Shown: piece after piece, positions 1 through 12,460 of the stretch
Numbering within the stretch: position 1 is the first letter of the stretch
How the letters are laid out: each line of letters starts with the position of its first letter
Source of the DNA: Syngnathus acus
Lineage: Eukaryota; Chordata; Actinopteri; Syngnathiformes; Syngnathidae
Reading direction: 5' to 3'
Length of the DNA stretch: 64,000 nt
NCBI RefSeq assembly: GCF_901709675.1
Contig: NC_051091.1
Location: 5,554,967-5,618,966, forward strand
Made by a program: the position numbers and the translations under genes
Notes under the pieces: generated by a model
What the model was told of the DNA's origin: nothing
Databases searched by the model: none
Seen by the model: the letters and a program-made list of their open reading frames with translations, nothing else

Positions 1-3000
1 TATCTCAGTGTGAACACGCAGGTGGGCCCGCAGTATCAACCTTCGTCAGTGCCAATCAGAAACAAATTTAAAGGCTACCCGAGCTTTCAACACATTTTTC
101 AAGGCTTAAACCCGGCGGTTTATTTTGTTCTTCACAAAATGCCCGAATGAAAGCGCGTGCACGGTTGGAGTTCCCGTATGGAGAATTGGAAACGAAAACA
201 GTTAGTATTATTTGATCCTGTGACCTTTTTTCCAAAAGGTCCTTTGTTCAGTCAGTATAATAAGGACACGGCTCAAATATCAGCACCAGAGGAGGGCAGC
301 TTTATTTTTTTCCCCCTCCTGTCTCAGACTCGGTCTTGCTCAGCCAAGTGAACTGTCTGTTATGTATAATTAATTTTCTCTCCTCTCCCAGTTTATTTTT
401 ATCATCCACTTTTAACCATTCCTTCAAAGGACCCCTTCCTCGCTTCCGTCCTCGGCGGTTCCTGCTGAAAGTGACAGCTGCTCGGCTAAGGGGGACGCTG
501 TTTGAAGCAGATAGTAGAAAGGTCCCTCAACTCGAGATGATTTGGAACAGAAACATCTCTCTCTGCTCCGCTGACAGTATCAAAAAGGTGCCTGCTAATC
601 TGGCTGCAAATTGAAAATAGCATCCAGCCCCACTCAAGTCTGCGTTGGCCTGTTGGGAACAGAATTTCCATGTTGAAAATGGTTGTTTGGTGGAAATTAA
701 GTTTGTACCGTGAAGCAGGATAAGGATGCAACATCTATTAAGTCTGATAGACGGTTGCAAAGATTTTTCTGCTTCCCATTTTATTCGATTTTTTAAGGTG
801 TGCTCTTTTCCATACCGATTACGATTATGGTCACGGATTGAGTTAAACTCATATCTCAAGACATCAGTGTGTTTTTGTTTAGTGGATTCTAATTCGAAAC
901 AGAGGCCTGCTCTTAGCGGGTCTGTTTGCTATCTCATCCTTTGACATGTCAACACCGAGATTTAGTCACAGTCCAAGTGACAATTGTGCCTGAAGGTGCA
1001 AAGAGTCAGTATTGACTCTGTTTCCTTTTGTGACCCGCTGGCCTCAAGTCCAAATCCCAGCGCCTCCTGCAGCTTGCGGGCGCAGCTTGACTGTGCGAGG
1101 CTCCCTCGCTTGCATGCTAACGCCCTCGTCAGCATTCTGTCCATCTCGCCAAACTCTGAGTCAGGCTGGCCGCTTTGGCACCCCCCCCCCCCTGCTTGCG
1201 AGTCACATCAAAACGTCTTCCCATATTTCATTTTCTCCACGGCTCGGGTGGGACCTTCCCATCGATCGTCAAGTCACAAGTCCTTCCAATAACAAACGCC
1301 GTGCTTGGTCATTTGTGTGGTTTTGATTATGTTAACGGTTTTATTTCTCATGTTGAGCTCCCACGGACAGTTTAGTTTTTTACTTTTGATGTTAAAAATA
1401 ATACATAGAAGGCGTAATCAGGCTATGTTCTGCCTTTTCAGGTGGTCCTTTCCAAACACACCAAAATCTGCTGGTCTCGAGAAAACCTTGAATGGATGTC
1501 TGGACCCACCAGTCAAGCTCATTCGCGGAAAGTGTGCGTTTCTGATGCTAAGATATTCTGAATGTTCAGCGGAGGGAGCCTGCTGGTTATTTACTATGCT
1601 CACTAGAGTCTGTCTGCCTCTTTAGGCATGTTTGGCTTGTTAATGAGAATCACCATGCGAGCGTGCGTGCGGGAGAGTGAGCGAGAGAGGAAGAGGAGAA
1701 GGCGCAATCTGTGCATGTATTTGCATTGAGATAAGCAGCACGTCGTCGGTGTGCTCGCTGGAGGAAACGATACGGGATGCTATCCGAAAGTACACCGGGA
1801 CTTGTGTGTGTAACGTAAGGCAACTATCACAGTGGAGGAGATGAAAAGGGAATCAGGTGCACGGCTATTTATCCTTGTGATTAATGTTAATCACAAGCAG
1901 CAACTCATAATTGCTCACTTGTGATTTTCTCTAGCCTTTTCTCTGTCTCTGCAGCTTTCCGCTCCATTTCTTTCAAATATCATCACCTTTCCTTGTTGCA
2001 CACTCAAGCGGCTGGTTTCTGTGGGGTTTACCAGAGGAAATGTTCAATTATTCAGCTACCTCGTGCACGCTTTACTGTAGACGTAAGACTTATAGGAGGC
2101 GGGCCTTAAAACAAACGGCTTGACTGTGGAAAGCTAACCTATATATCTGCACCTTAGTGGACCTCTTAAAAGGATTTTTATCAGAAACTAGCCATCAAAT
2201 ATTGTCTGGTTTCACAAAAGGATTTAAGAATATAAAAACTGTATTCTTAAACCCTTTTGATGCTTTATCTTAGATGCTAGTTGGTTTACTCTATTTAGAA
2301 TTGATTAGTCTATCTACAAAAGACTGTCTATTCATGAAGCCTTTTGTTGCATTATCTTAGTTGCTGGTTGGTTTACTCTTTTTAGAATCGATTATCCTAT
2401 GGGTTATTCCATCGATTACTCAACTGTGACGGAGAGTCAATTTGTTCTGTGTTAATTCATTTGAAACCACTAATTTTACGCAGTGTTGTTAACTCTTGCG
2501 GCAGGCGGCTGCTCAACTCGTCGGTCTCATTCCCATCTAATAATAGTAAAACAGAAAACCATATTTTTTTCTCCCTTTTGTAGTCTTAAGTGAGCACACA
2601 TTTTGGTGTCTTTATCTCATGAACATATCGTGGGCAACCCTTGCGCATAGTTCACAAGTTCTGAAGTTTCCCATGCTCCGGAGAGCCCGTGAAGGCAACG
2701 GGAGTAAGGATGATGTGAGGGGAGACTGACTCACTGTTAGCGACATTACACACCAGTTGGTGTTGTTGTCTTGTTGTGGTTAAAGTCAACTGCAATTCAT
2801 TAAAATTACACATGCACTTACCCATAACTGCCCAGATGTTACCAAAGCAACATGTGCAACATGGGCCACACATCCTCCCCCTTCATTTATTTCTACAGCC
2901 TCTTTGTCAGCTTCTTCTTTTGTGCTCTTCTCAAAGGGTTAAGGAGGGAGAAATGATGAGTAGCCCGCCAAGTCGGGTCTTCTATTGCGCATTGGATGTC

Positions 3001-6000
3001 AACCAACATTTGGATTTCCGTGGCTATAAGTGACCTTCCAAAATAAAGTTAGAATCTTTCCATTCTTCTTCAACCAGGTCAATGCACCTTCCCCTCCCAT
3101 CCAACACCATGCAGCAGAAATATTCCTTTCTCCTGCCTCTGTGGAAACATGCACGCTTGGACCATAAAACACATTCCCCTCCCTTTCCTTCCTTCTAAAG
3201 CTAGTTACGAAAAACCACACAGCGCCCCCGCCATGTTGTTTCAAACGCCGGTGACTGCTCAAGTCTCTTTTGGCAGACTTTGGTTGTCGCAATTCTACAA
3301 CAGCGCAAGTCCCGGGGGAGCTTTTAAGTCCTCTATCCTTCCCTGACCCCCCGCCGAGGCGAGGCACGCAGAGCAGGAGGCTTCTGGGAATAAGTACTCC
3401 AGGCCAGACAATGGTGGACTGCTAGGATTGGGTGGGGGCATGGATTTTTAGCTAAAGAGCAGTGGGAGAAAGATGCCATAGATCTATAAGAAGGGTTGAG
3501 ATAGAGGGGGTCAAAGGTTATACTGATCCCTTGTTTAAGGGTGGAATTCAACCACAGAGGTTTTATTGGCGGCCACGGGTGAGAAACGGAATAGTATTGT
3601 GGGGGTTGGGCCTTACTAGGAGGCACACATTAATGTCCTATTATGATTGTCAGCTGTGGCCTGGCTTTCCACACTAAGAGTCATTTGTGTCCCTCGGGCC
3701 AATAAACATTATCATTAAAACCAGTTCGAAGGATCTTCAAATGTTTCCCAGCATTTGTAAATCTGTGCCACCAAGTCCTTTGGTGATGGTGAATGAGCAT
3801 GTGACAAAGCAGCCAGCGAGCACGGTGGCGGAATGCGCCAGCGATTGCCCTCTGAGGGCCACTGCATTCCAAATGAAATGGGCTGTGTAACTTGTGACTA
3901 GTGTGACGTGCTGATGCGTAGCGGCTGGGAGGAGTTTCCTCCTTTCTCGCCGTTCATCCTTCTCTCAGGACACCCCCCCTTGCATCACTAAGATGTATAT
4001 TTTCCATGGTTTCCATCCCATGCAAAGGAATGTGTCCCGGGCTCCTTTCCTAACGCCCACTGTGACCTCACTTGGCTCCGTAAATAAATAAGTGACATGG
4101 TGTGCCAGCGGTGTGACTCGCTGACTTCCCTTTGACAGCTGCCCAACTGAAAACTCAGGCAAGACTAAATGTTGGTTGGCGCCATGACAAGACAGCGGTA
4201 TTGTGTTTTGAACACACCCGTTTGCTCGTAAGTCACATGTCACCAAGCTTTGTGCCATAGTTTGTCCTCCCAAAACGAAATATGTAGCTTACCACAGCCA
4301 TGCGAAACGACACACGCTCTGGCTTTTTATATCGAAGAGGCACACCTCATCCTGCCCTCGGAAATCAGTCAAAATTTGGCCGCAGTACAGGGACATTTGA
4401 ACATCTCCCAGTTTGCCTGTAGGTGAATCGACATAAAAGCCTGGAGCATTTTTAGATTTGCGGATGGGCGGGAATGGGGAAATGTGAACAAAACGACGAC
4501 GGAGACTGCACCTCGGCCAGGCACAGCTGCGCAAAACAGACAACAGAAGAGTGGGGGAGGGAACTTGGCACCATCGGCACACTCGGAGAGTCGGAGCAAC
4601 AAGCCAATAATAATGTTGTGACGAAACGCGCTTGTGAGGAAGGTGGGGTGGGGAAAATAGAAGAAAAAGAGGGATGGCAAACAAATCAAAGTTGGAACTG
4701 ATGCTTTATTTGTTTGATTTGGAGGGTTAACATTTTATCAGACCAGAAATTCACAGAAGGGGAGGTATAGACCCCAAATTCAAGATTTCAATAATTAAAT
4801 GTAATTTAAAGGCTTAATTTTTATCACTAGATGACACATGTGTCAATGGAGTGCCTTTTTTTTTTCCCCTTCCTAAATGTGGTCACTCATCCATGGGTTA
4901 ACGCTGCGCATTCCCACAAGAACACAATACCCATTGTGATCTCTGCTGGTGGCAGCAGCTTGATTGGTTTTTCTCCAGTATGAACCGCAGTCATGAACAG
5001 TTCCAGAATTCCAAATATCAGTACACATTTGGAGCGCTTTTACAAGGAAGAGAAGTCATATAATACCAAGTGGCTGAAAACAAACGAGCTTCATCCAATA
5101 AGGTTTTAGTTAGAAATGATTTCTTGCGGGCTCATTGTTGTATCCACACAATTCTTGTACTTCACGTAACTTGTTTACCAAATGGTGAGTTCCCGTTTTC
5201 CTTGGCTCCTTCACCTCCTTATCAGCCGGCCTGTCTCTTCCCCCCTCACGCTGTTACTCCGCTGTGGAGGATGTGATGAAAATGGCTGTTTAATCATGCA
5301 GAGAGGTCAACCAATCAAAGGGCCCGGCTGAGTGATTTAAGGGCCTATTCAGAGCACAGCTGGAGGAATAGGGAAAGGGAGAATGACACGGTTTGGGTTT
5401 TTGATTGCTGTATGGCACAGGTCGCCTCTCATCCACTTACCACCGCTTTTGTTTCACCAATAATGCTTTGCAATGGATTGATATTTAGACAGACAGATGG
5501 ACGGGCAGAGGGGGTCGACAACGGATTGACACCCAGAGTAGCGAACCGAATGGCTGCTTATCCGACGTTTAACGTCAACGGCGTTCGTCTTATTTTTATC
5601 AGGTTTCTTCTCTTAACCACACAAATGCACTCGGATAATTACGATCTACATATTCGGGCTTTAAACAAGACCGTTCTTACCTGTATGTTAATAGTAGAGA
5701 ATGACAGATGGTTGGCAAGAGCAAGGGAGGTTAGCATGGACAGAGATTATGATTTAGTTCTAAGTCCCTTTCAACCCCCCCCAATATCCATCTCATGATT
5801 TATCACATGGCTTGTCATTGACTTCACCTCTGCTTTAAACACACCGCAGCTCAGAAGATTTGGACAGTCTTTAGTTAAATAATGTCTCCAAACAATTACT
5901 TGATTGCGATTAATTTGATAATCGTTTTGTTGTCGATTAATTTTGACACCTCTATTGACAAACCTTGTCTAGAGTGGAATGGATAACCCATTCACATTAA

Positions 6001-8299
6001 CAGCTCTTAGTGTTTTATGTCACACACAATGAATCCTTATTAATTATTAGTTCCCTAATCGAAATGTGAAAGTAGCTCACGAGCTGTAAAGTAGAGAAGA
6101 GTTTGAGATTACATCACTTTGAACAGCTGCAATATTCTGCAGCAGTAGTGAACGCGTCTTCCGTCTTTGTGTGACGGATACAGCCGCCGAGTTAGCATGA
6201 GTGGAGTACCACTCCAGGAGATAGCTGCCCTCTTGCTCTGTCTCTCTTACTGTGCCACCTGCCCCCCCTAAATTTCCCTGACCTTGCGTTGGCGTGTGCT
6301 GATGAGTACTGAGTGGATACACTCGTGAGTGGTGTGCACGCACTCGTGTGAGAGTTGGAAAAACGTGGGCGATCCATTTGTTGTGTAAATGCGAGCCGCT
6401 AATTGACTGCCAGCTTCTCCTTCAGTGGCTGAACCCTGCCCTCCGCTGTGTCCCGGGGATCTTGCCAGGGGAATGCATGCCCCCCTCCCCACACACGAAC
6501 AGATTCAAAGCACCCTCCAGTTCTCCGCGTTCCTCTTTTGGAGCACGACTGGCACGGGGCCAGCACGAGGATGGTTGCACGGCGCACTCATCTGCTCCCT
6601 CTGTCTGGCTGTTGAACTTCTAACGAAAAGCTGCTCAGCTTTTGTGCATCATCACTCGCTGCTCTCTGACATTCTGGAGCACAATCAATTATTGCGTAAA
6701 ATACAATGGCTGCTCTCTTTGCCGCTTTTGTGGTTGTTGTCATGGTCAGAATGTTTGATCTTCTTTCAGTCAAGCAGAGGATAAAAATTAACTAATCTGA
6801 CCTGTTGCAGTCATCAGAATTAAGCTCGAGTCTATTTAAGGCGCAGTCTTGTAGCTTTGGTAGCCGGATCACCTTTAGCATCTGCTCTGATGGAACTGTT
6901 GGCCCAACAGTTAGTTGGCTAAAAGCCCAGATATCAGAATAAGACATCATAACAGTGCAACAATGAGGTGTTGATATTACTATTAAGGTAATCGTCCGGC
7001 CCATTTAATTCTCTGATATTAGCTCTTTATTTATTTTAATTTATTTGGTCAAATTTAGCTTTGTTCATTTTTTTTCTTCAGATTACAACATAAAAAAAAT
7101 ATTCAAAATGTTTTTGTAATGGTCAACTAACAACCATACTACCTTGAAAATAGCCAAACATTAATCATGGAACCAAAACAAAGTTCGACCTGGTTAGTGT
7201 TTGTATGCAACAATGCCGGGAAATACTGGGTGTTGTAAATTTAAGTTAAGCTTAGCTTCCCACATCTAGTTTTCTTGCGGTTGTCGTGGCCGCTTACAAT
7301 CAGTGACCAGTCCAGGGTGTAGTTTGGAACCAATTTGTTGTGACTTGATTCTGGAAGACCAGACTAATTGTGGATGCTCCCTAGCAAGTCTGTCTGTGAG
7401 TCACTCAGAGAAGACATAGAATCTAATTTTGTACACAATGATGTTGAAGAAGTTGAAGAATGAAACGATTCTTAAACTGCAGTCAAAATTATAGCAGCCT
7501 AGAAAAGAAACAAACACACAAAGGAAGGATCAGACTTTCATTGTTCGGATTCTCCCAGGCTAGTCCATTGTTATGCCGAGGTAAACATTTGGGAACACAG
7601 AAAAGAACAAACAAACAAAATGACACACTCTGTTTAGACTGAAAATGAAAATGAGCAACTGTGTTTTGTATGCAATGCATCACCGTAGACGACAGTTCTT
7701 GAAATGACGGCAAAGTGGATGGCATTGTATTAATGCATAAATCTCCACAAAGGCTGTCAATCAAATTGCGCCATTCTGACATTGGCCGCTTGGCAGCAAT
7801 CTGCTCTTTTTAAAATGTGCAATAAATTCCAATAGTATGAACTTAAATCTGGACAGTTGTGTCTGATGATAAGAGACAGAGTGAAGAGCAAGGGTTTAAC
7901 ATCAAGTGTGCTACTTTGGTCCCAGCGACAACAACAACAATGGGATTAGCTGGCACGCTAAATACGCGGGCCCCAGGCCAAGCCTCTTAACCTGTCACAA
8001 TGCACGTTTGATATATTTTGATACACTCACCTGTGATTTCAAGGTGGGGTGGGACAAACCTTGGCTTCTTTTACTAAACTAAAATGAATAAATACATCTA
8101 ATGTGAAAATGCCCCAAAATATAGCCAGACGAGTATTCAGTTTGTTTCTTGTGGTCAGCGTACCAAATTGTCTCGTAATCACAACATAATTTAGGCCTGC
8201 ATAAAGTAAAGAGTAGCTGCTGGAAAAGGACTTTGGCTGAAACACAAATGATGCCGCACCCTTCTTCTCTTTTTCTTCGGTTTAGACAACAGAAACTTT
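1..8299. other. Upstream/intron-1 sequence, no exon recognised (part 1)
   Basis: No coding exon is supported here. The open frames, the longest being 128 codons at 5412-5798, show no recognisable domain and no splice-flanked structure. The stretch holds a C12 run at 1181-1192, a two-copy direct repeat at 2254-2400, and fragments resembling dispersed teleost repeats near 5890-5953 (repeated TCGATTAA-like words) and 7290-7335. Because the first coding exon of plxna1 begins with an acceptor site at 20227, this DNA is either intron 1 or lies upstream of the promoter. The sequence alone does not decide which. Confidence 0.6.
2254..2400. repeat. Two-copy direct repeat, 87-bp period
   Basis: The 60 bases at 2254-2313 and at 2341-2400 align without gaps at about 8 mismatches by eye. 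Both contain TTATCTTAG and TTGGTTTACTCT, followed by TTTAGAAT and a GATTA word. The 27-base spacer is not obviously repeated. The origin is unknown. It could be an old local duplication or two subterminal repeats of a decayed transposon. Confidence 0.7.
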
Positions 8300-8845
8300 C
8301 ATGCAAAAATGTTAACGCTTGAAACGAAGTACTTCGAACATCATATGCATGCAGTCATAACAATATCTTGAATTGGACATATTTGGAATTGCATTGATTT
8401 CTTCGGTATGGTTTTCATCGCAAATTTTTGAGAGTTATCAATGACAACATTTCCCCAAACCTCAGCACGGTACAAAAAAAGTGGAGTCAGTGGCATGACG
8501 TTCAGGCCAGGATATGTCCGACTTTGTTTATCGCTGCAGTGCTTCATGAATCTGTAGACTTTATGTCTAATGTGTGATTTCCAGCTCAGCTCATCATTTT
8601 TACCACTTGCCTCAAGTAGGCGAGTATTGTCCCTAAGTCTGAAGATATATGAGGACGTGCTTCCGTTCTATTTTTATCTCGTGTTTATGTGCATTGGTCC
8701 AGTGGAGCAGTTAATTCCCAATGTTACCCAACAAGGTTGTTCGCCAGGTATATATACTATCCAAGACTTATTTGAAAAAGAGAGAAAGGAGATTGCTCTG
8801 AAGCATATTTGGCAAGGGAGTGTTAATCTATTGTGCAACATTTAG
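8300..8845 (-). mobile_element. Decayed LINE reverse-transcriptase fragment
   Basis: Read on the minus strand, broken frames resemble the C-terminal part of a LINE-type (L2/Rex-like) reverse transcriptase. Around 8600-8550 is a stretch with ELSWKSHIRH, like the conserved 'W K x H I' region after the palm. About 90-130 bases further along is LFLYRAEVWGN, like the 'Y..EVWGN' motif that follows it in these elements. These pieces lie in the right order and at about the right spacing, but stops and frame changes separate them, and no complete catalytic YADD box is visible. It is a dead fragment, not a gene. The recognition is from memory of the family; the boundaries are approximate. Confidence 0.55.
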
Positions 8846-9513
8846 CAAATGAATGTCCTGTTTTGAGCTCCACTCTAATCCCCATGTCTGTGTCAGTTGC
8901 CAATAAAGCTTATTGAATCACTTGACTATGTGCTGCGGGAGGGAGGAAGCGGAGAGTGAGGATGTCAAATATGGGTGAAGAAAATAAAGTCACACAGACA
9001 CAGAAAGAGCAAATTGCTCTTCCCGCTGCCTGCTGTTACAGCAGTGTTGCAGCCAGAAAGGCTGTGTTGACACTGAGTCAGCAGGACTTGAACTGGGGGG
9101 GCCTGGTCTGGAGCTGCAGGGTTGTCAGTAACATGTGCACATACAGGGATAGTGTCAGACATGTTGCCCTATTCTCCTCAGCCCTGTAGCACCGGCGCTA
9201 ACTATAGCTACTCAGCCAAGCACTCTTAATTAGTAGCTGCTGCCGGCCGTGCTCCGGCGCCACTGTGGTAAAGACCCAGCCCCTGTGTGTTTGTGATGGG
9301 AGGCTTGTTTACGCTCTGTACCAGTGTCAATGTTGACAGTCAAAGCGTGATTCAGCTTTCATTTGTGGAGGCCACTTTTTCCCCCCCCTTCGATTGTAAA
9401 TCGAAGGACATTTTCCGACTGTTGTTTGTCGGGTTAAACTCGCTGAAATGCGAGTCTGAAATGGGACGTCTGTAACAAGTTCCGTTCATTGAAAAAAAAG
9501 AAATTGTGTATTG

Positions 9514-9664
9514 AATTCACTCAAGTTAATTTCATCAAGTGATTGCACAATATATCTGGATCCAGACATTTTTTTAAATAAATGTGTAGTGACATTACAA
9601 AAAGTGTCTCTGGGATCCAGATGATTTATTTCGTGCAACCTTGATGAAATGAAATTGAGTAAAA
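9514..9664. repeat. Imperfect foldback (inverted) repeat
   Basis: The left arm (about 9514-9570) reads ATTCACTCAAGTTAATTTCA onward through CATCAAG, TTGCAC and CTGGATCCAGA. The reverse complement of the right arm (about 9604-9664) carries the same words in the same order with small gaps. The loop is about 35 bases. The long near-palindrome without coding capacity suggests a small foldback or hairpin MITE-like element. The family was not identified. Confidence 0.65.
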
Positions 9665-9904
9665 GCCACAGAAACTTCTTTCAGTTTAGGTTCTGGGTTG
9701 TGTTTTCTTATTAAGGTTTGAGTGTGTGCGTATGTGTGCATCTGGAACTATTTTTCTTCCTCAACTACTTCTGGAGACATATTATGGCCCGTTCCTCAAC
9801 CCCATGTTTTATGATACAAGGTTTTGGGGAGTGCTGATTTTGTGCTTGTCGCTATAGGATTTTCCCCAGAGGGCACCCTCTCAGATTTTGGAATAACGAC
9901 CAAC

Positions 9905-10060
9905 AGATCACCACGGCCAGAGCTCTGCCAAACGCAACCTAACTAACTGTGCCAGCAGACCACCACAGCCACTGATCTGCTAATCATGACTTGAGTAATT
10001 TTACCGCCAGACTGCCACAGCCACGGGGTCTGGAACCGCATGCAGCTGGAGAACAGACGT
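9905..10060. repeat. Degenerate 52-bp tandem repeat, about three units
   Basis: The word AGA(T/C)(C/T)(A/G)CCAC(G/A)GCCA starts at 9905, 9957 and 10009, exactly 52 bases apart each time. A 'TCTG' follows about 20 bases later in each unit. The remainder of the units has diverged strongly, so this is a weak, old tandem array or a coincidence helped by the precise spacing. Confidence 0.4.
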
Positions 10061-12037
10061 GATCGAACGGAAACAACAGTGCATGCGCACACGTGCACAC
10101 TGTCGGCAATATGGCACCACGGTAACCCAGATTAGCTTTCAATGAGGCTTCATTTAGGCCACACAAAGTCACAATTGCTGGATGAGACCTTTCAGGAGCC
10201 ATGACAACCGCTTCAAGAGGTTTTTTTTTTTGTTTGTGTGTTTGATGGACTTAGCAGTTGCGGTTGCTCTGCATAATCTCTTGATCTCGTTTAGTCTGGT
10301 TCTCATTTCCTTATCCCTCCTCCCCACTCGCTAATAAATCTGCTTAAAGAGGAGCTTGATTTTCAAGCGTGCCAATAAGTTTCTTTCCCTTAAATTCACA
10401 CTTTGCTCTTCAAAAATACAAAATGAAAGATGATTCCCAATTTACACACGCAGGTTGGTTTGCTTTAAAGATGCTAATGTTGCCTTTTGGGTGAGCACGC
10501 TTACCCCCCCTTGACAAATCTCATGATGTTTTAACAAGGCAGATCAGACCACGGAAGCCATTCTGAAAAACATCAAGGGAAGGGTCAGATGACCCGCAGA
10601 GGAAAGTGGATTGCACTGCTGCAATGGAGACCGGTTTAGCATTCAATCCAATTACCAAGCAGTGGCTGTGAAATACGAGGTCAATGCTCATTTGTATCAA
10701 TGACATTTTTGCTTTTTGTTTGTTTAATTCACTCTTTGTGTAGCCGATTCTTTTCTTTGCCAAGTTTACAGAAAAATGTCCTACTAAAGTCATGCATGAC
10801 ATTGGCGTATTATCACTGTTGAGTGGAAATCTCCTAAATCCAAATTTGGGTAATTTAATATGTTTTCACAATTTTTGGATTGCAGATCAAATTTCACTTT
10901 TTTTTTTTATCACCTCAGTCTAGATTACTGTTGGGGGCTCGGGAGAGTGGTTTCTCTTTGTTTTGAGTCATTTTTGTCATCAGAAAGTGAACTGCCTGTG
11001 TGCAACTTTAGTTTGTGGTTAACCCAAAAGCTATCGTTAGTGGCTTTTAGCCGTAGTAGGTCTCAGCTCAGTGTCATTTCGCTCTCCTCCTTTTCTTTTT
11101 TTTCCCCTCTCACTCATCTTCCTCAGCTACTAGCCATCTCTCCTTATCACTCTTCTACTCTGCTCACATTACTCCTACTGACATAGTTTTTGGTTTTGTC
11201 TCCGTTCTCAATCCACCTGCACAATGTAGTCCCACACAAAGTAGGACCTCTGAGGTTCCACTGGCACAAAGATAGCGACAAGATCTATGGACAGAGTTTT
11301 GTTTGACTCAGATTGGCTTGTTTTTCCCCCCACTCTTGAGCCACCCCATTTTCATTTGGCAAGACAAAATTGTCCAAATAAAAAAATTTAATAAATAAAT
11401 CCAAATTGACCTATAGAGTCCGTTTGTGTTCAAATCCGGCTTCCCCCACCCTGTACGAGACTCACAATGGCGATGATGTTACTCGTCTTTCTGGACTGAC
11501 CAGTAGTCCCGCTCCCTTCCTTTTGGGATTTGCTCCAAGAACAGGCAGGCGCATCTCAAAAGGTTGCCGTCGCTCCACGTCACACAAACGTGCTTAGTGA
11601 CTTGACAGTGTTCTAATTTGCGCCATCCATTTAGAAAATTACTCTTGTCAATGACTTTAGAATCGAGACTTTTTTGACTGACAAGCTAAGAAGCGTCCAC
11701 ATTATGGACAAATGCGTACTTCTTCAAGTAGTCTCAAGTGGTCGAGCTATGTGACAGGCACTCAATTTCCTATTTGCTGTCGAGGGAAAAGCTAAACATG
11801 CACAGACTGTTTTGCGCTTATCTCTCTTCATTCCGTCCCGTTCTGCCTGGCTGGCTATCTGTAAAGGTATCGTTTGACTCTTCTCATCTTTCCCCCGCTT
11901 TCTTTTCCATTATTTTGCCTTTAATTTGCATCCCTTTTCCCTCTTGTCTCCTTGCTATTTTACTTTTTTTTTAACCCTCAGTTGTCATGAAACATGCAAT
12001 TGAGTGAATCTCGATCTCGTTCATAAATGCACTAACA

Positions 12038-12460
12038 TACCGTATTTTCTGGACTATAAGGCGCACCGGACTATAAGGCGCACCTTCAATGCATGGCCCA
12101 TTTTAAAACTTTGTCCTTACATAAGGCGCACCGGACTATAAGGCGCACCATTAATGCATCATGTCAGATATTTAATCCAAATCAAATCATTCTCCGTTTT
12201 ATCTTTTTAATTTCAACTTCAGACGCAACAAATTACTTTATAATCACAAAATAATGATCCATAGTCTTTTTGATTCATGATTCATAGTCTTCAGCGGGCC
12301 ACTTATGATTGATTTCATGACACAATGCTTCGGGCCAGTTTAAATTTAGGTCCATGAATGGTCCATATAGTATAAGGCGCACCGGACTATAAGGTGCACT
12401 GTCGGCTTTTGAGAAAATCTTAGGTTTTTAGGTGCGCTTTATAGTCCTGAAAATATGGTA
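12038..12460 (+). mobile_element. Inverted-repeat MITE, copy 1
   Basis: A 423-base noncoding element bounded by TA on both sides. The left end reads TACCGTATTTTCTGGACTAT. The right end is its near reverse complement, ending GTCCTGAAAATATGGTA. GGACTATAAGGCGCACC words are repeated just inside both ends (12051 onward, about 12125-12150 and about 12380-12395). It has no open frame. TA boundaries and perfect-ended inverted repeats suggest a nonautonomous element of the Tc1/mariner-like type. That class assignment is an inference. The same family recurs at 21749-22090 and 57077-57476, and I recognise it as a common teleost repeat. Confidence 0.85.

Larger units (their letters stand above)
8846..12037. 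other. Intronic/upstream sequence (part 2)
   Basis: No exon is recognised. It contains the foldback repeat at 9514-9664 and a weak 52-bp-period repeat at 9905-10060. The rest is unremarkable noncoding DNA with short homopolymer runs such as T10 near 10220. Confidence 0.6.

Noticed and set aside
5412-5798. 128-codon open frame on the plus strand
   Set aside because: No signal peptide, domain or family resemblance, no splice context, and frames of this size are expected by chance in 64 kb.
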